Source: Bolinopsis microptera (taxonomy: Eukaryota; Ctenophora; Tentaculata; Lobata; Bolinopsidae). Taken from it: DNA of 64,000 nt. Below, one piece after another: positions 25,701 to 40,294 of this stretch. The notes beneath the pieces were generated by a model. The model did not search any database, was not told the DNA's origin, and was given only the letters and a program-made list of their open reading frames with translations. How positions within the stretch are numbered: position 1 is the first letter of the stretch; every line of letters begins with the position of its first letter. The DNA lies in assembly GCF_026151205.1 (NCBI RefSeq), contig NC_087082.1, forward strand, positions 2,384,001-2,448,000. Reading direction: 5' to 3'. A program made the position numbers and the translations under genes.

Positions 25701-27705
25701 ATGTTACCTTTTTATGTGTCTGATGTGGCTTGCGATGAAACCCACAATGGTAGTTTCTGCGAGTGAGGCGTAGTACTTTTTGGCAAGTTGCCAAATGGCT
25801 TTTAGAGCAAAGTCGTAATTTTCTTAAGTCATATTGTCCTCGCTTACAATATTGATTCAATTGTATGCATTTAGCACGATAACGAAACATTTTTTGGCAA
25901 AATTGTACTTTCCTAAATTGTGTTCGTCGATGCCGGAAACGGTTCTGGTCGTTTGTTTTGGTTTTGCCTTCAGTACAGGATTCCATAACTTGGAGAGCTT
26001 TCTTGCAGACCATAAAATATCTCACACTGCACACTTTCCGGCTTGAGTGATAATCGGACTTACAGAACCGAATCAGTTTGACACACTTTTGACGGTAAAC
26101 CATCATCCTTCTACAGACTTTGATAAACCGACTATTTGAAATGGTGTGGTTATTTATAGGAGTCGATGATGAGGAGGATTTCTGGCACTGATCAACAACT
26201 CGGACTAGTTTCTGACAGACGCTCACGTATCTTGTACTACAGGTATAACCAGGCTTCCTACAAAGAACCAGAACTTGTAGACAGCGACTCTGATACAGCA
26301 TTAAGTGCTGACATTTCCTTTTCCTCTGAATCATGTGACAGAGCCTGGCTATCCTGAGGACTCTTTTGCAGAGAACCACGAGCGACCTTTTGCAGTTGCT
26401 TCCTATACTGCAGTCGGAGACAACAAATCTACATTTAAGGGTGTTTCTCTCCAGTCTGTTACACTTAGCAGGAGTGAGTCTCGTATTTTCTCTGGTGTAA
26501 GCTTTTGAATTAGATCTGACCCTTCTCCAGCATCTCAAACTAACCCTCTTACAGGTTCTCAGATCATAGTGCCTGCAGCACCTCCGGTGCAACCTTCTGC
26601 AGAGTTTCTGCCTTCTAATCAAACTTTTATTGGGTAATAAATAAGTCACAGTTGCTTGTTTTTTACAGTGTCTGTGTTTGATTCTGCAATGAAGTCTGCT
26701 TCTCGTTCTATCGCAGCGAGTGTAGAGTTGAGAACATTTTAGTAATTTTCTGCACGTAGAATAGCGCGCTAGACAAGTTGTTATACTGTACCCCCGACCC
26801 CTGCAAATGTGATACTTCGCGGCACATGGTTTGTAGTGTTTGACATCCGTTTTGGTGGAACGAGAACAGTGCTTCAGGATGTTGGAGACCTTCCGACAAG
26901 AGCGACGGACTCGCTTACACGTGTTTGATTTGGAAAATCTGCATCTGTTCACCAACCTCATACATTTGGAACGATAGTATTTCAACCGGTTGAATGTCCT
27001 GGAGTTTGGACATTTCAATCTGACTCTCCTTTTCAGAGGGCACCTCCTTTTCACGACCGCGTACTTCTTGCACGGGATACCGTGGTAACAAGAAGTCTTT
27101 ATAACTCTCGTCGAGTAACATTCTCTTTTCTTCCATTTAGGAGTAATCCGACAGAAATATCTTCCTCTTAGCTTCACAAATGTACAACGCTGAACATGGT
27201 GTCTGGATACAATCCTGAAGCTTGGAACACGTCTGAGTCGCCCTGATCTGTCTCTGGCGTAGATCTTGAGATCTTGAGAGTTGAGGTTGATTGTTGAGAT
27301 GTCATGGACAAGAACTCCACGACAGATACCATGTTGGCAAACCAGAACAGCCTTGCTGTGTAATCCTGTCACCTGATCTGAAATGTTTTTGTGACTAGTC
27401 TTTTTGTCAGCCACTGAAGTCTGAGTCGCCTCGGTTTCTCGAAGAAGGAATGTATTATACTCCTCCTTCGATAGGCTGGTGCAGGTCAGAGGCCAACTGA
27501 ATAACAACTTAAAATTTAACTTAAATCTACATTCAAGATTAAATCGGTTTACGGCTTTGATAGTTTCTTTTTAAATTAAGTTTCGAAATTGGTCGGATAT
27601 AAGTTATAACAGCATAACTGCTGATAAATAGGTAAATAATATAATCTTACCATAACCGAGGATTATTAGAAATAAAAATGAGTAGACTTTTGTCCATGCT
27701 ACCAT
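22735..27705 (-). CDS. Giant secreted Cys-rich protein with Lys-rich repeat tract
   Basis: Two exons. Exon 1, 27705-27651, encodes [18 protein letters not shown], a signal peptide, and ends in phase 1 at GTAAGA. Exon 2 most likely starts at 27377 after ACATTTCAG and runs to TGA at 22735, giving 1565 residues. Order: a conserved N-terminal domain (about 28-130, with [21 protein letters not shown] and RIVSR); a Cys array (about 77-624) with repeated six-Cys modules such as C-x9-C-x6-C-x12-C-x7-C-x12-C; a tract of K-A/P/T/E pairs (about 664-930, genomic 24.65-25.44 kb); a second Cys-rich block (about 1010-1185); and a long Lys/Glu/Gln/Arg-rich disordered tail. The protein is extremely basic. The gene at 28.1-30.0 kb is a paralogue. 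A secreted structural role (matrix, mucus, glue or mineral scaffold) is inferred only from composition. No known family is recognised. Confidence 0.8.
24653..25440 (-). repeat. In-frame hexamer repeat encoding Lys-X pairs
   Basis: On the plus strand this reads as GGCTTT/GGTTTT/GGGTTT hexamers in tandem; on the coding strand each hexamer gives Lys-Ala, Lys-Thr or Lys-Pro. Runs of identical hexamers (for example near 25050-25115 and 24925-24990) show recent slippage expansion. The opposite strand is also open (Gly/Leu/Ala/Val repeats), but only as a shadow. Confidence 0.92.
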
Positions 27706-28142
27706 GTTAGCTGCATCGTATAGGAGCTGTACTACATTTTACCAGCTGTCAAATTCAATACTCTTTTAGAAATTCTTATAAAACGAGTGGATACTTGAGT
27801 AAAACGCAGCTTTGACAATGAACCCCTGATGATTCAGAAACTTACTAAACAGTTTAGAAATCAATCAAAGTTAAACGAAAATCACCAATTAGTTAGTACA
27901 TTGGCAAACAAACATTATGGTATAGGCAGCCGCTGTCATGTCCTTGATAAAACTAGAAAGCATAAAAGTCTCCAAGCAGTGTACATTCATACAACGTCGT
28001 GGTGGACTTTGTCAATTAATTAGTCACTGTAGTAGGATCAATGGTAAATCTGGTTCGGATAAGCGAATGTCCGTTTTCTAGAACACTGAGAACTCTTGAG
28101 TGATAACAGTTTTCCCCCCGTTACTCGTATTTTCTAAATTTA

Positions 28143-29971
28143 TCAGCTGAAACACTTTTTCTGGTTCTGCTTGTATCGGTTAACAATTCCCTTACAGCTC
28201 TCTGACCTTTTGGAGCAATACTCCTTTCCCTTCTTGTCCTTCACCCTTCGGCACTTTTCGATCTGATCCAGGCAACTCACAGTACCGATAAGAAGTGTTT
28301 TACAGACCGCATTATTTCCACTTTTTCGTCCAGATCTGCTCAGTGTCTCGGTCTTCTCCGGCTTGCTCTGAGCACAGTTGTACTTACCTTGTTGGTACAG
28401 CTTGACAACCGTGGTACAAGGCATCCTGATATCTTCAAAACAGAGACTCCGGGCATCACCCTCCAGTTCATTGCAAGACATCAGACTCTGGTGACAATAC
28501 GACCGAGCAGAGCTCAGCACTCCACACATACCTACATCTCCAACTACAGCAGGTTTCTGAGACTGACCACCCTCAACCTTACCTCCATGTTTGTGATAGA
28601 AACACTCCACATACTGCATACTGAGATAGGCACATTTCAACTCCACCTCCTTTTCACAGGTGGCTTTCTCTTCCTTGGTCTGGGCACGTTTGCAGTGCTG
28701 GAACATGACGTAACATTTGATTTCTCCCCGTTCTACAGCTAAACAAGACTGGGATATCACTGGGTTCATACTCTTACCCTGGCAGAAGTGTTTGGTGAAG
28801 TGAAGTTTCGTGATACACTCGCCGTAGATTTCCCGGAAGCATTTTCTCTGTTCAGCGGGATCTTTTAGAGAGTTGCACGTGTCTACCTCCACTCGGCACT
28901 TTGAAACACCCATCGCTGTTACTTTGCATTGGTGAAGGTTCTTTGGGACTGAACATTTAGCCTCGATAGCTTGTTCGGCCTGTCGACCCAGTAGGTTTGC
29001 TTGGGATTTTACCCTGCATCTTGCATCATCATGGTGCTTCGTACAGTGGACTACAACTCTCGCTGCAATCGCTTGAGTCAACACCAAACGAGCACATAGT
29101 TTATCACGACGCTTATTCAGCTCCGCTTTTCCAGACCGGTTGGAGTAACATTTCCCGTTTCTAAGACAAAACTCCCTGATGATGAGTTTGCAGGTGGCAA
29201 CATCCTTCGTCTGACAGACAACTGAGTGTTTTATCTGCGACAGATCGTCTAGCTGATAACAAACTCTCTCATCTCCCTGACCCACGCAAGTGTCTCCTTG
29301 TACCTGGTCCTTGTTGAAGCACAGAGCGCGGTTGAGTTTCTGAGAGTAAGCACACACTCGGTCTTGTAAACAAGTCACGCGCTCACCTGATACCTTCCAG
29401 CACTTCACCTTAACTGTGTTGTGGTCCTCAGATCCCTGAACACATACCACCCCCTTCTTTGTTTTCTTGCACGAGGTGGAACCCTTTATTGCGGTTGTGT
29501 CGCAGTGGTATTTTCCAGCCTGGTACTTGCAGTTCTTGATGAAGTTCTTGGAGACGATCTTCAGTGTGTTGGCGCGTTGCATCTGTCCTTCTTGGTTTCG
29601 TGTGTACACGTTATCCGAGTTTAGATTAATTGATGAAATATCCCGAGCGTTTTTGCATTTTCCTTCTCTGCACACGACGATAACTTTCTTGTGATCTTGT
29701 TTTGATGTGGCCCCTGTAAAATGGGTAAAGTTTTAATATGGCAGTCGTGCTATTAGAGTATGGGGTTGATGGCCTGTTAGATGTTCAGGGTTAAGTTGTT
29801 AAACTTCCATATGTCTTCGAAATTTATTAAGACAGGCCTTTTGGCTGTTCCGACTTCCCTAATTCTTGAAATAAATGTGCAAAATACACAAGGGAGAACG
29901 AACATTTTATGAAACTTACCAAAGACTGCGAAAGTAAGCACTGTCAGGAGACATAGTCGTCCAAACGCCAT
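28143..29971 (-). CDS. Secreted Cys-rich protein, paralogue of 22.7-27.7 kb gene
   Basis: Two exons. Exon 1, 29971-29920, encodes MAFGRLCLLTVLTFAVF, a signal peptide, and ends in phase 1 at GTAAGT. Exon 2, 29713-28143, follows TTTTACAG and ends in TGA, giving 540 residues. The N-terminal domain (about 32-120) matches the larger gene: DISSINLNS, VYTRNQEGQMQR and KIVSKN, then paired Cys. The C-terminal half holds four clear six-Cys modules at about residues 280-328, 341-388, 414-464 and 488-538, each C-x9-C-x6-C-x10/11-C-x6/7-C-x9/13-C. Unlike its neighbour it lacks the Lys-rich tract and the charged tail. The gap to the larger gene's start codon is 437 bases, and both read the same way, so tandem duplication is likely. 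Function unknown; the modules may form disulphide-braced helical bundles (inference). Confidence 0.85.
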
Positions 29972-31215
29972 GACTAGATCAGAGCGACTTCCTCCAATTC
30001 TTCTTACTATACTGTCCCTACGATTTATGGATTGATAGGTGAAAAACCCAACTGAGTTATTTAAACAATAAACATTCATAACTGACACAAATATGTCGCC
30101 AACTTTGGCCATTATTAACACTGCAAGTTGTTAGTTGGCTACATGTTGGTGAAAAAAAGGTAACAATTCGGAGTTGTTTTAGACATATGACTGCAGAATC
30201 ATGCCATATAAAATATGCCAAACTGATTATGACCGGAACAAAGACTAAAAAATATGGAAAGTGTCATTAACAGTTATTACACTTGACAGCAATTGAATGT
30301 TTAAGTTGGTATCAACGTAATGTACAGCTTTTATACCTCTTGTACTTTAATGATGATGACAAGCATATTGAAAAAGTCTCCAAGCTATTCAAAATTCTAA
30401 CACATATTTTCAATGACCGTCACAATTCGCAGGCTCATGACTAACGGGTGCCTCTTTGGACAGTTTTGACACTAGGAGTTGACTTAGTTTTGAAATAATT
30501 CTGCCTAGTGCCTACTAGGGTTTTTGTTGACCTAACCATACACTACAGTCTACACGGCCATGCGCCAGTGATCGATTCACGGTTGTTCTAATCAGGCCAG
30601 GCTCGATCGATCAGTACATGTGCGCGCGGCTCAAAATCTGATCGACCGCGCCGGTCACACTGGATAAGAGCAATACAATATTTGCACATAATTCAAACTT
30701 TGCGGCGTACATTATTGTAGGACTTAGACTGTGACCGGTGTTAGCACATACTTTCCATGGATACCAACCCTAATTATCCTTCGATCAGATACTAAGTTCG
30801 TGGTTTGCTTCGGCTGCAGTAACAGACATTAAACGATAATTGGAAAATTGAGACAGTCACAAATATTTGGCTGATAATTAATTAAGACAATTAAATACAA
30901 TGAACAGATTAAAGATCAACCTTCTTTATGTAAAAACTAAATTTGTCCACTGTAACAAATACATTATGTATGAAATCCGATAGTTCAGCCACAAAGATTT
31001 TTAAACAATAAAACATTTAAACGTATAGATTTTTAGGCGATATATAGGCGATTAATCTCAATGCTTTGTTTAATAGATTTTAACTCATACGATATTCAAA
31101 TAATCGGTTATTTTGATAAATGGGTTTTGAATCTCTAACCGATATAAATTTTACAGTCTTATGACTTATCAACGTTCAACAGTTTCAACATTCATTTTCC
31201 CTTTAAACGACGATC
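29972..31215. other. Intergenic stretch, probable promoter side of Cys-rich pair
   Basis: No exon seen. It separates the start of the 28.1-30.0 kb gene from the 3' end of the coiled-coil gene. CGATCGATC and GCGCGC patches occur near 30600-30650. No promoter motif can be assigned with confidence. Confidence 0.4.
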
Positions 31216-34200
31216 TTAGATACAAGTGAGGTCACGTTTAGTAGTCGCCATTTCCTCATCATCGATAATCTCTTCAATTCTGTGTCTCTGAAAATAAAAA
31301 TAAAGATAATAACACGATCCAGGTTTCTGAATAACACATTTTTTCATCAGTGTGTATTTTCTGATCACAGTAGTATTTTAGCTCTATTTAAAAGTTGCTA
31401 AAGGTTTTATCAGCCTGCGATTTTCAGTCTAAACATACACTTTGTACAACGAGATATTGGACCAAAATATCTACAATTAACTTATCGACAACATTTCAAA
31501 ATCAACCCATGGATCATGGTTGAATGTGTTGTAACAGAATGCCATGACTAAAATGAGTAAAGATGTGCTGCTCATTGCATCTCAAATTACTTAACTTGAA
31601 ATGAAGCGCTCATTGATTTGTAAAGTGAACACGTTGAACTGTTCTGTAAAAGTTATGGCAGAGAAAAGTACTTTTCACTGATAAAATTTTACAGGCAAGT
31701 AAGTTATGCTTGCTTTACATTAAAAGTTGAATAAATGAATCTCATAATAAGTCATGCATTCATTAGTAAGTAAGTTCATAAAATATCAAGAAACTTACAT
31801 TCTACAGAATTTTAAATTTAATCAATAGAAATGATAGAAGTGGTTTCGAAAATTTAATTGCTGACCCACAATAGGGATAGTCACTAATTGAACTTGAATT
31901 AATCAATTAATCAATTAATTGAAGTGGCACTCACGTCGTTTTTCAACATATTATCGGTTTTGCTGAGTAGGAAGTTATTTTTCTGTGGCACGAGTGCCTG
32001 CAGTCGCACTGCTCGGATAGAGGTAGGCTGGTAAGCTATCATCTGTTCCAACTCTCCGTTCTGAATGAGAGATCGTGTGATAATGGTGATTGGAAAGAAA
32101 AGACAACATATTCATATTGAATTGGTCGTCAAATCATGCTATACAATAGTATGCACTCACGGCATAGATGATTTGTTACAATTTCAGTTTACAATTATTG
32201 TTGTGTAGTAATCTCGAACTATAACCAGACTATTAAAAATTGGCCAAAATTTGATTAGGTAACATGTGAATTGTGAACGACCCCTGAGTGAGTAACAAAA
32301 CAATAACAGTGCATTATTCACCAGCTCATATCCGTCCTTGTCGATCCACTATCCTCATGCCACCTGCACTCACGGATCAATCGGGACCGTTTTTTGGCCG
32401 GGACTGGGGCTGGGACTGGTTAAAAGTGCCGAGACCAAGACTAAGATCGGGATCAGGATTTTTTAGTTACTCAAATTATATAACTAGCATTTTTCCGAAT
32501 CTAGATACTTATCTTACTTTGGTTTATCCAAACATCCATATGATTGTACATTGCAACCGATCAATAACATAAGCTGAAGGTACAATTACAATTAGGCCAG
32601 AGTCTGCTAAGGAAGTGCATTCAATACTTTCTTCCCACGACAAATCACAAATTTTCTTTTAAATTAAAACACTCAGTGACACTGCAAGATTTTTGCTTCA
32701 ATTTTGTTAACTGTGGCATGCTAACAAGCACCAAAATCGATCTTGAACAGATAATACAAAAATTGATCTTTGTTTCCCTGGTCCTTCACTACTTTTACGG
32801 GGTACATTTCGTTGCTCGGCAGAGTCAGAACTTCAGAACTGTAAGTCTAACTTTTTTGTTGAGTAGTTCCATCTCATGAGAATTAATTAAACTTTACAAT
32901 TCTCAGTTCCTGAGAATGATAGCCTGGGCAACTAAATGTTTTGATGAGTAGTGCCATCACATGAGAATTATTCTTTCAAGAAAATATATTATTTTTTCCT
33001 GAATAGACTCAGTGATGACAATTTTCTAATGAATGTAAACTGGAACTGTAATGTACCTATCCATACTAACATGCACATTGCACAGTATAACAATACAGAG
33101 TTGCAGACACAGTTCCAGATGCTTCTAGAAGATCTAGAATGAAAACATTTGTTAGTTTATTACCCTGACATTGTTGTATCTGATTCGTAGGAGTCGTATT
33201 CTGTTTCTTGCCTCAGCTGCCCTAAAAGTGAGATATCACGTACTTACTTATTTAATGCAGAATGGTACACTACAGTTATTTTGATTCAATAGAATTGACT
33301 ACTGGTGGGGAGCGAGGTGACGTAAATACTTGTTAGAATATTTATGAAAATAATTGCCGTTATACTTCATAAGAATACCTTTTGCTATATAATTCGCAAA
33401 TGATTAATACTACCCTTTTAAAATTCGCGTTTTTCCCAACTGTAATCAAGTCAATCATACCGATAATCATACCGATAATCATACCGATAATCATACCGAT
33501 AATAATACCGATAATAATACCGATAATAATACCGATAATAATACCGATAATAATACCGATAATCATACCGATAATAATACCGATAATAATACCGATAATC
33601 ATACCGATAATCATACCGATAATCATACCGATAATCATACCGATAATCATACCGATAATCATACCGATATTAATACCGATAATAATACCGATAATAATAC
33701 CGATAATAATACCGATAATAATACCGATAATCATACCGATAATCATACCGATAATCATACCGATAATCATACCGATAATCATACCGATAATAATACCGAT
33801 AATAATACCGATAATAATACCGATAATAATACCGATATTAATACCGATAATAATACCAATAACAATACCGATAATCATACCGATAATCATACCGATAATC
33901 ATACCGATAATAATACCGATAATAATACCGATAATAATACCGATAATAATACCGATAATCATACCGATAATCATACCGATAATAATACCGATATTAATAC
34001 CGATAATCATACCGATAATAATACCGATATTAATACCGATAATAATACCGATAATCATACCGATAATAATACCGATAATCATACCGATAATAATACCGAT
34101 AATAATACCGATAATAATACCGATAATCATACCGATAATCATACCGATAATCATACCGATAATCATACCGATAATAATACCGATATTAATACCGAAAATA

Positions 34201-35311
34201 ATACCGATATTAATACCGATAATAGTACCGATAATAATACCGATAATCATACCGATAATCATACCGATAATCATACCAATAATAATACCGATAATAGTAC
34301 CGATAATCATACCGATAATCATACCGATAATAATACCGATAATCATACCGATAATAATACCGATAATAATACCGATAATAGTACCGATAATAATACCGAT
34401 AATCATACCGATAATAATACCGATAATCATACCGATAATCATACCGATAATAATACCGATAATAATACCGATAATAATACCGATAATCATACCGATAATC
34501 ATACCGATAATCATACCAATAATAATACCGATAATAGTACCGATAATCATACCGATAATCATACCGATAATAATACCGATAATAATACCGATAATCATAC
34601 CGATAATCATACCGATAATCACATAAATATTCATATCGCGAATCTTACTTGAGCTGTCCTATAAGTTCATTGTGCTTCTCTTGCTGCTGCTTTTCGACCT
34701 CCTTCATCCGCGTGTTCTCTGCTTCGCTACAGAAACAAAGAATTGTTCAGTCCAGTGATTTTAACACTCAGCTTCGACTATTGACCAATATAAACCCTAG
34801 AACCACTGTCACGTGTCTATATGTTAAATGCTTACATATTATGTATGTTTACTGTGCAGATGACTAATTATAGAAGAACATTTTAAAGTACAAAGTACGA
34901 CGACTACATTTGGACACCTAAAATATCTAAGTGGTTATGTTCATGCAGAAATAACAATTATCAGAAATAAGCAAAATATTTAAATTTTAAATAACACATA
35001 CGCATCACGTTGTCGAACTTCAAGCCTAACTCTTTTTAACGCTGCCTCCTTAGCTATTACCATCTCTTTTGATGGTTTCTCGTACTGATGAATCATGTTA
35101 TGTAATAATGTTATGCTCAATAAACCAATTAAAACGCCAACCATCAGCAGTCTTATTTTCCTCTGAGAGTTAAATGAATGATTTTACTCACGTAAAGATA
35201 ACGGCTCTTTTCAATTGGATTGAGTTTGGCAAGCTGAGAGGGTCGGTATTTTTTACTGCGATGCTGTGGACACCAGTGCCCATTTTCATCTTCGATATTT
35301 CCAGGGTCCAT
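31216..35311 (-). CDS. Small coiled-coil protein, six exons
   Basis: Exons 35311-35192, 35084-35002, 34726-34649, 33221-33164, 32060-31935 and 31287-31216 join in one frame, with phases 0,2,2,0,0 at the successive junctions, and end in TAA; about 178 residues. The start ATG gives MDPGNIEDENGHWCPQHRSK. Residues about 40-115 are a charged helix with coiled-coil character (KEAALKRVRLEVRQRDAEAE, MKEVEKQQQEKHNELIGQL and AAEARNRIRLLRIRYNNVR). The C-terminus is NGELEQMIAYQPTSIRAVRL followed by an acidic end. No enzyme motif. Short, strongly helical proteins of this kind are often ciliary or microtubule-associated, but that is only a guess. The third intron (33222-34648) contains a 1.17 kb minisatellite. 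Exon 2's acceptor, GATTCATCAG, is weak in pyrimidines. Confidence 0.75.
33454..34622. repeat. ACCGATAAT minisatellite, about 1.17 kb, intronic
   Basis: Tandem 12-base units alternating ATACCGATAATC and ATACCGATAATA, with rare ATACCGATATTA, AATAGTACC and ACCAATAAT variants. The period keeps both strands free of stops (Ile-Pro on plus, Ile-Gly/Met on minus), which explains the long open frames there. It lies inside an intron of the coiled-coil gene. Confidence 0.95.
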
Positions 35312-35435
35312 CCTTTGCAAGGTGACCTGGTCTTAGAACCTATGTAATTGAGTTTTGGTAATTAGCCCTATAAACAATCGAATTATATATAATATGGATT
35401 TAACTACTTATGTTTTTATATGTATATTGTGTATT

Positions 35436-35522
35436 TTTTTTAATTTGAAAATTCAATTAATTATTATATATAATATAAATCAAACGTTACATTTCAGCCA
35501 TGCAAAATTACAATGACATATT
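35436..35522 (-). repeat. A-tailed short repeat, copy 1
   Basis: Reverse complement of sequence at about 42986-43075: ATGTCATTGTAATTTTGCAT through GAATTTTCAAAT and an A-rich end. About 85 bases are shared and identity stops sharply on both sides, so it is a small dispersed element, probably a retroposed or MITE fragment. Confidence 0.6.
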
Positions 35523-35664
35523 TTGATAAACTAATTGATAAAAGGTACTGCAATAAAAGTTGCTTAATGTTTGGCCGGATGACAACTAACTAAAAGAGAA
35601 AAATAAACTTGATTACATAATAATTAATTCGGCTGAACCAACACATAGCAAGAGCCACATTAAC

Positions 35665-36055
35665 CACCCTACGCGCGTGGGGTGGACTCCTGGGGTGGAC
35701 TTTTATTCAGCGCGTATTTTGTAGCCTGTTCAACTTGACGTTTTGATTCGTTACTATCTCAATGTCACAGATACACAGAATGTGAGGTGATCATCTTAAA
35801 GAGAAACGTCTCAGCTTTCACCTGGTGTAAAGTTTATCTTTGTACTCAAAATATAGCTCGCTCAGTGTGCAATAGAAGTTGACAATACAATAACCACGTC
35901 TGCGACCGGTCGTCAGATACCGGAGTGTTGCACAAAATTGGGTCCCTAAATTAAAATTCTATGACACAGTTACCATGCAGAAATGTCTGGAGTAACATTT
36001 GGTGAAAATTTGAAGGGTCTACTGTAAATATTGCAAAAGTTATTGAAAACAAACT
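35665..36055 (+). repeat. Left arm of a 390-base inverted repeat pair
   Basis: Starts at ACCACCCTACGCGCGTGGGG and includes GGTGGACTTTTATTCAGCGC and ACCGGTCGTCAGATACCGGA. It is nearly identical, in reverse complement, to 40295-40685, with divergence rising past 36010. Another GGGGTGGACTCTTGCGGCGC motif at about 36112-36132 resembles its beginning, so the arm may be one copy of an element with GGGGTGGACT-type ends. Confidence 0.8.
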
Positions 36056-36592
36056 AGCTTAATCAGAAGTTTTTGGGAAAATTTCAAATTTTGTACGTAG
36101 TGGGGTCTACAGGGGTGGACTCTTGCGGCGCGCATCTGACGGAGTGGCTTTTTCAACAGCCGTCAGTACGGCCAATATCAGAGCACAAATTATTGTGAGT
36201 AAGACCTTAATGATCAGCTATGAACCCCTCACTAGAGTAGTAACCGTATCTAAAAACAAGGAAATGTTATTCCGTCAAAGCTCAAATTTTTTACTCTTCT
36301 CAGTGCAGTTAGTGTTACTATGAATGTACTAGCTAAGTATCGTTGATCGTAGCTGCATTACACAGTAGAAAGTAACCAAGGAAGACTGCTGATTAACGAA
36401 GCAATTTCAACGTGAACAGTTCCAAAATACATAATCATGGCGACGATAGTTCAACTTGAACCTTTATAGTTTTTACAGTCTAAAATCACAATAAAATCAC
36501 GTGAACTGCAAATCACAAAATCAAATCACTCAAATCTGATAGTCCCGTTACAGTACGCTTTCGTGACAACCTCAACGCTTAAAAAATAAATA

Positions 36593-38505
<1,913 letters not shown>

Positions 38506-38682
38506 GGATCGCTCTCCCTACCTTGTTGAATTAAAGACAAAGGTCAACGACGGATGTCGCATGTTAGTCCTGTAACTAAATGTAATCCAAAATAGTGAAT
38601 AAATAATTTTTACATCTGAACGATTGTATGTCTGAATGGTGATTTTTAATCAATGAACAAAAGTTCAGGATTTTACCTTCTG

Positions 38683-39396
38683 TTAAGCTGTTAGCAATGA
38701 CTCTAGCACCCTCTCCCTACAAAACGACCATATCTCGGTCTGAAGCTTTAAACCGTCTTGCCTCAGCAGCCATCTAGCACAGTCGACCTGTCCTGTTAAT
38801 TGTGTGATCATCAAGTTACCAAATTTAATCCTTCAATATTCAAATAATTGATTATTAGACAAAACAGAGTTTAGAGCTCGACGTATGCTTCAGGGTTTCA
38901 CACTGTGCTGTAATCAAACGCATGACTAAAACCTCTTGCTACTATTACCAATAAACCCATATTGTTAAGGCGGTCGAATGATTTACCTGAGTTGATCGCG
39001 TCCATGAAAGGGTTAAACTGCGTTCTGTCCAGCTTGTTAATGTCCGTTCCAGCAGCCAGCAGTGCCTCCGCCTCCGTCACTCTCCCTGCTTTGCATGGCC
39101 AGTGAAGCGTAGAGCTCCCCTCTAAGCTCTTTGACGATCCGACGAAGGATCCAGATTCCCTTCTTTTCTTTTGAGATTGCTTCAATTCTTCCTGGAGTAT
39201 GCGGATTACCATTTATATACTTCCATACAGGGCGCGTGAACAATCAGCAATGAATTATCAATTAATCAATCTAGTTTTTGAGTAGAAAGTCCACAGATTG
39301 TGATACATTGGATTTGATATTGGAAAAGACATAGCTTACCAAATACCTTTTCATGGGCTTTTTGGAGGACAGGGATGACTTATTCCTGCGTGCCAT
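38683..39396 (-). CDS. Ankyrin-repeat protein, three exons
   Basis: Exons 39396-39340, 39191-38987 and 38792-38683 join in phases 0 and 1, encoding 123 residues to a TAA. The N-terminus MARRNKSSLSSKKPMKRYL is basic, then comes a charged helix (EELKQSQKKRRESG). One ankyrin repeat is clear, STLHWPCKAGRVTEAEALL with AAGTDINKLDRTQFNPFMDA, and a second begins INSGQVDCARWLLRQDG. The stop falls six bases before a donor-like site (CAGAAG/GTAAAA), and the next gene downstream (38505) starts only 178 bases later on the same strand. The protein is short for an ankyrin protein, so it may continue into the 36.6-38.5 kb gene with the TAA as a nonsense change. Ankyrin repeats mediate protein binding; the partner is unknown. 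Confidence 0.6.
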
Positions 39397-40294
39397 TACA
39401 CCATAACTATCTGCTGTAACAGCAAAAATTAGAATTATGTCGGACATAATTCTAAAAAATTGGAACATCGTAGTTAATCAGTGTGGTGCTAACAACAGAG
39501 AGCGATTTGAACGGTAGGCAATTTCATAAATTCCATTAACGCGATATAAGGATGATTGGAACAGGCTAAAATCTACTATGTAGCATTGATAACTGGCTAT
39601 ATCGCTGCATTAAACGATAAAAGTATTGCTAACTATGGATATTCTAAGTGATCTAGGCAGAGGGGAACCGGCACAGCCAGATTGCGTTGTCTTCAGTGAC
39701 TAAGTTTCACGATAGTAAAATTGACCTTATTTATTTTAAAAAGGATGCACAGTTCAAGCAATAAATCGATCAGCTGCTCATATGATATTTGCATTTAAAG
39801 GAGGGCCCAGTGCAGTGACAAGTAAGTCTGTTAAGGCAACATTTAGTTCTGAGATTAGCTGAGTCTTGACAAAGATAAGTTGAGTTTCGAGAAAGTGCAC
39901 ACGGATAAAGTTATCAAGTGAAAATGATAAGACTAAGTTAGGGTCCAGTCAACAGAATGGCAGCTGTAACAGAAACAGTTCATTGGATAGGAGAGTAGGG
40001 GATTATGACGGAGTGAAGTTTATATAGCAGGGCAAACAAAAAACAACTGACAGCACTGAGCAAGTGAACTGGAAAATTGAGGAAGGGAAATAACTGTGGT
40101 TGTCAGCCCTTTCCGTAGCAATCAGGATTTCCCACGAGATCGATCAGGCAATCAGGATTTCCCACGAGACTGCTCCATCCGATGCGCGCACTTTTGTCAC
40201 GTGACGGCCACGTGACGCTCAAATCGTTGTCACGTGGTACAGAAGAGAGGTTCCTAGAGCGTTGATCTCGACAAGAGGGAGTTTCTCACGGTTT

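Noticed and set aside
33360-34634. Frames of more than 400 codons on both strands (Ile-Gly and Ile-Pro repeats)
   Set aside because: They are produced by the 12-base minisatellite inside an intron; both strands are open only because the period is a multiple of three.
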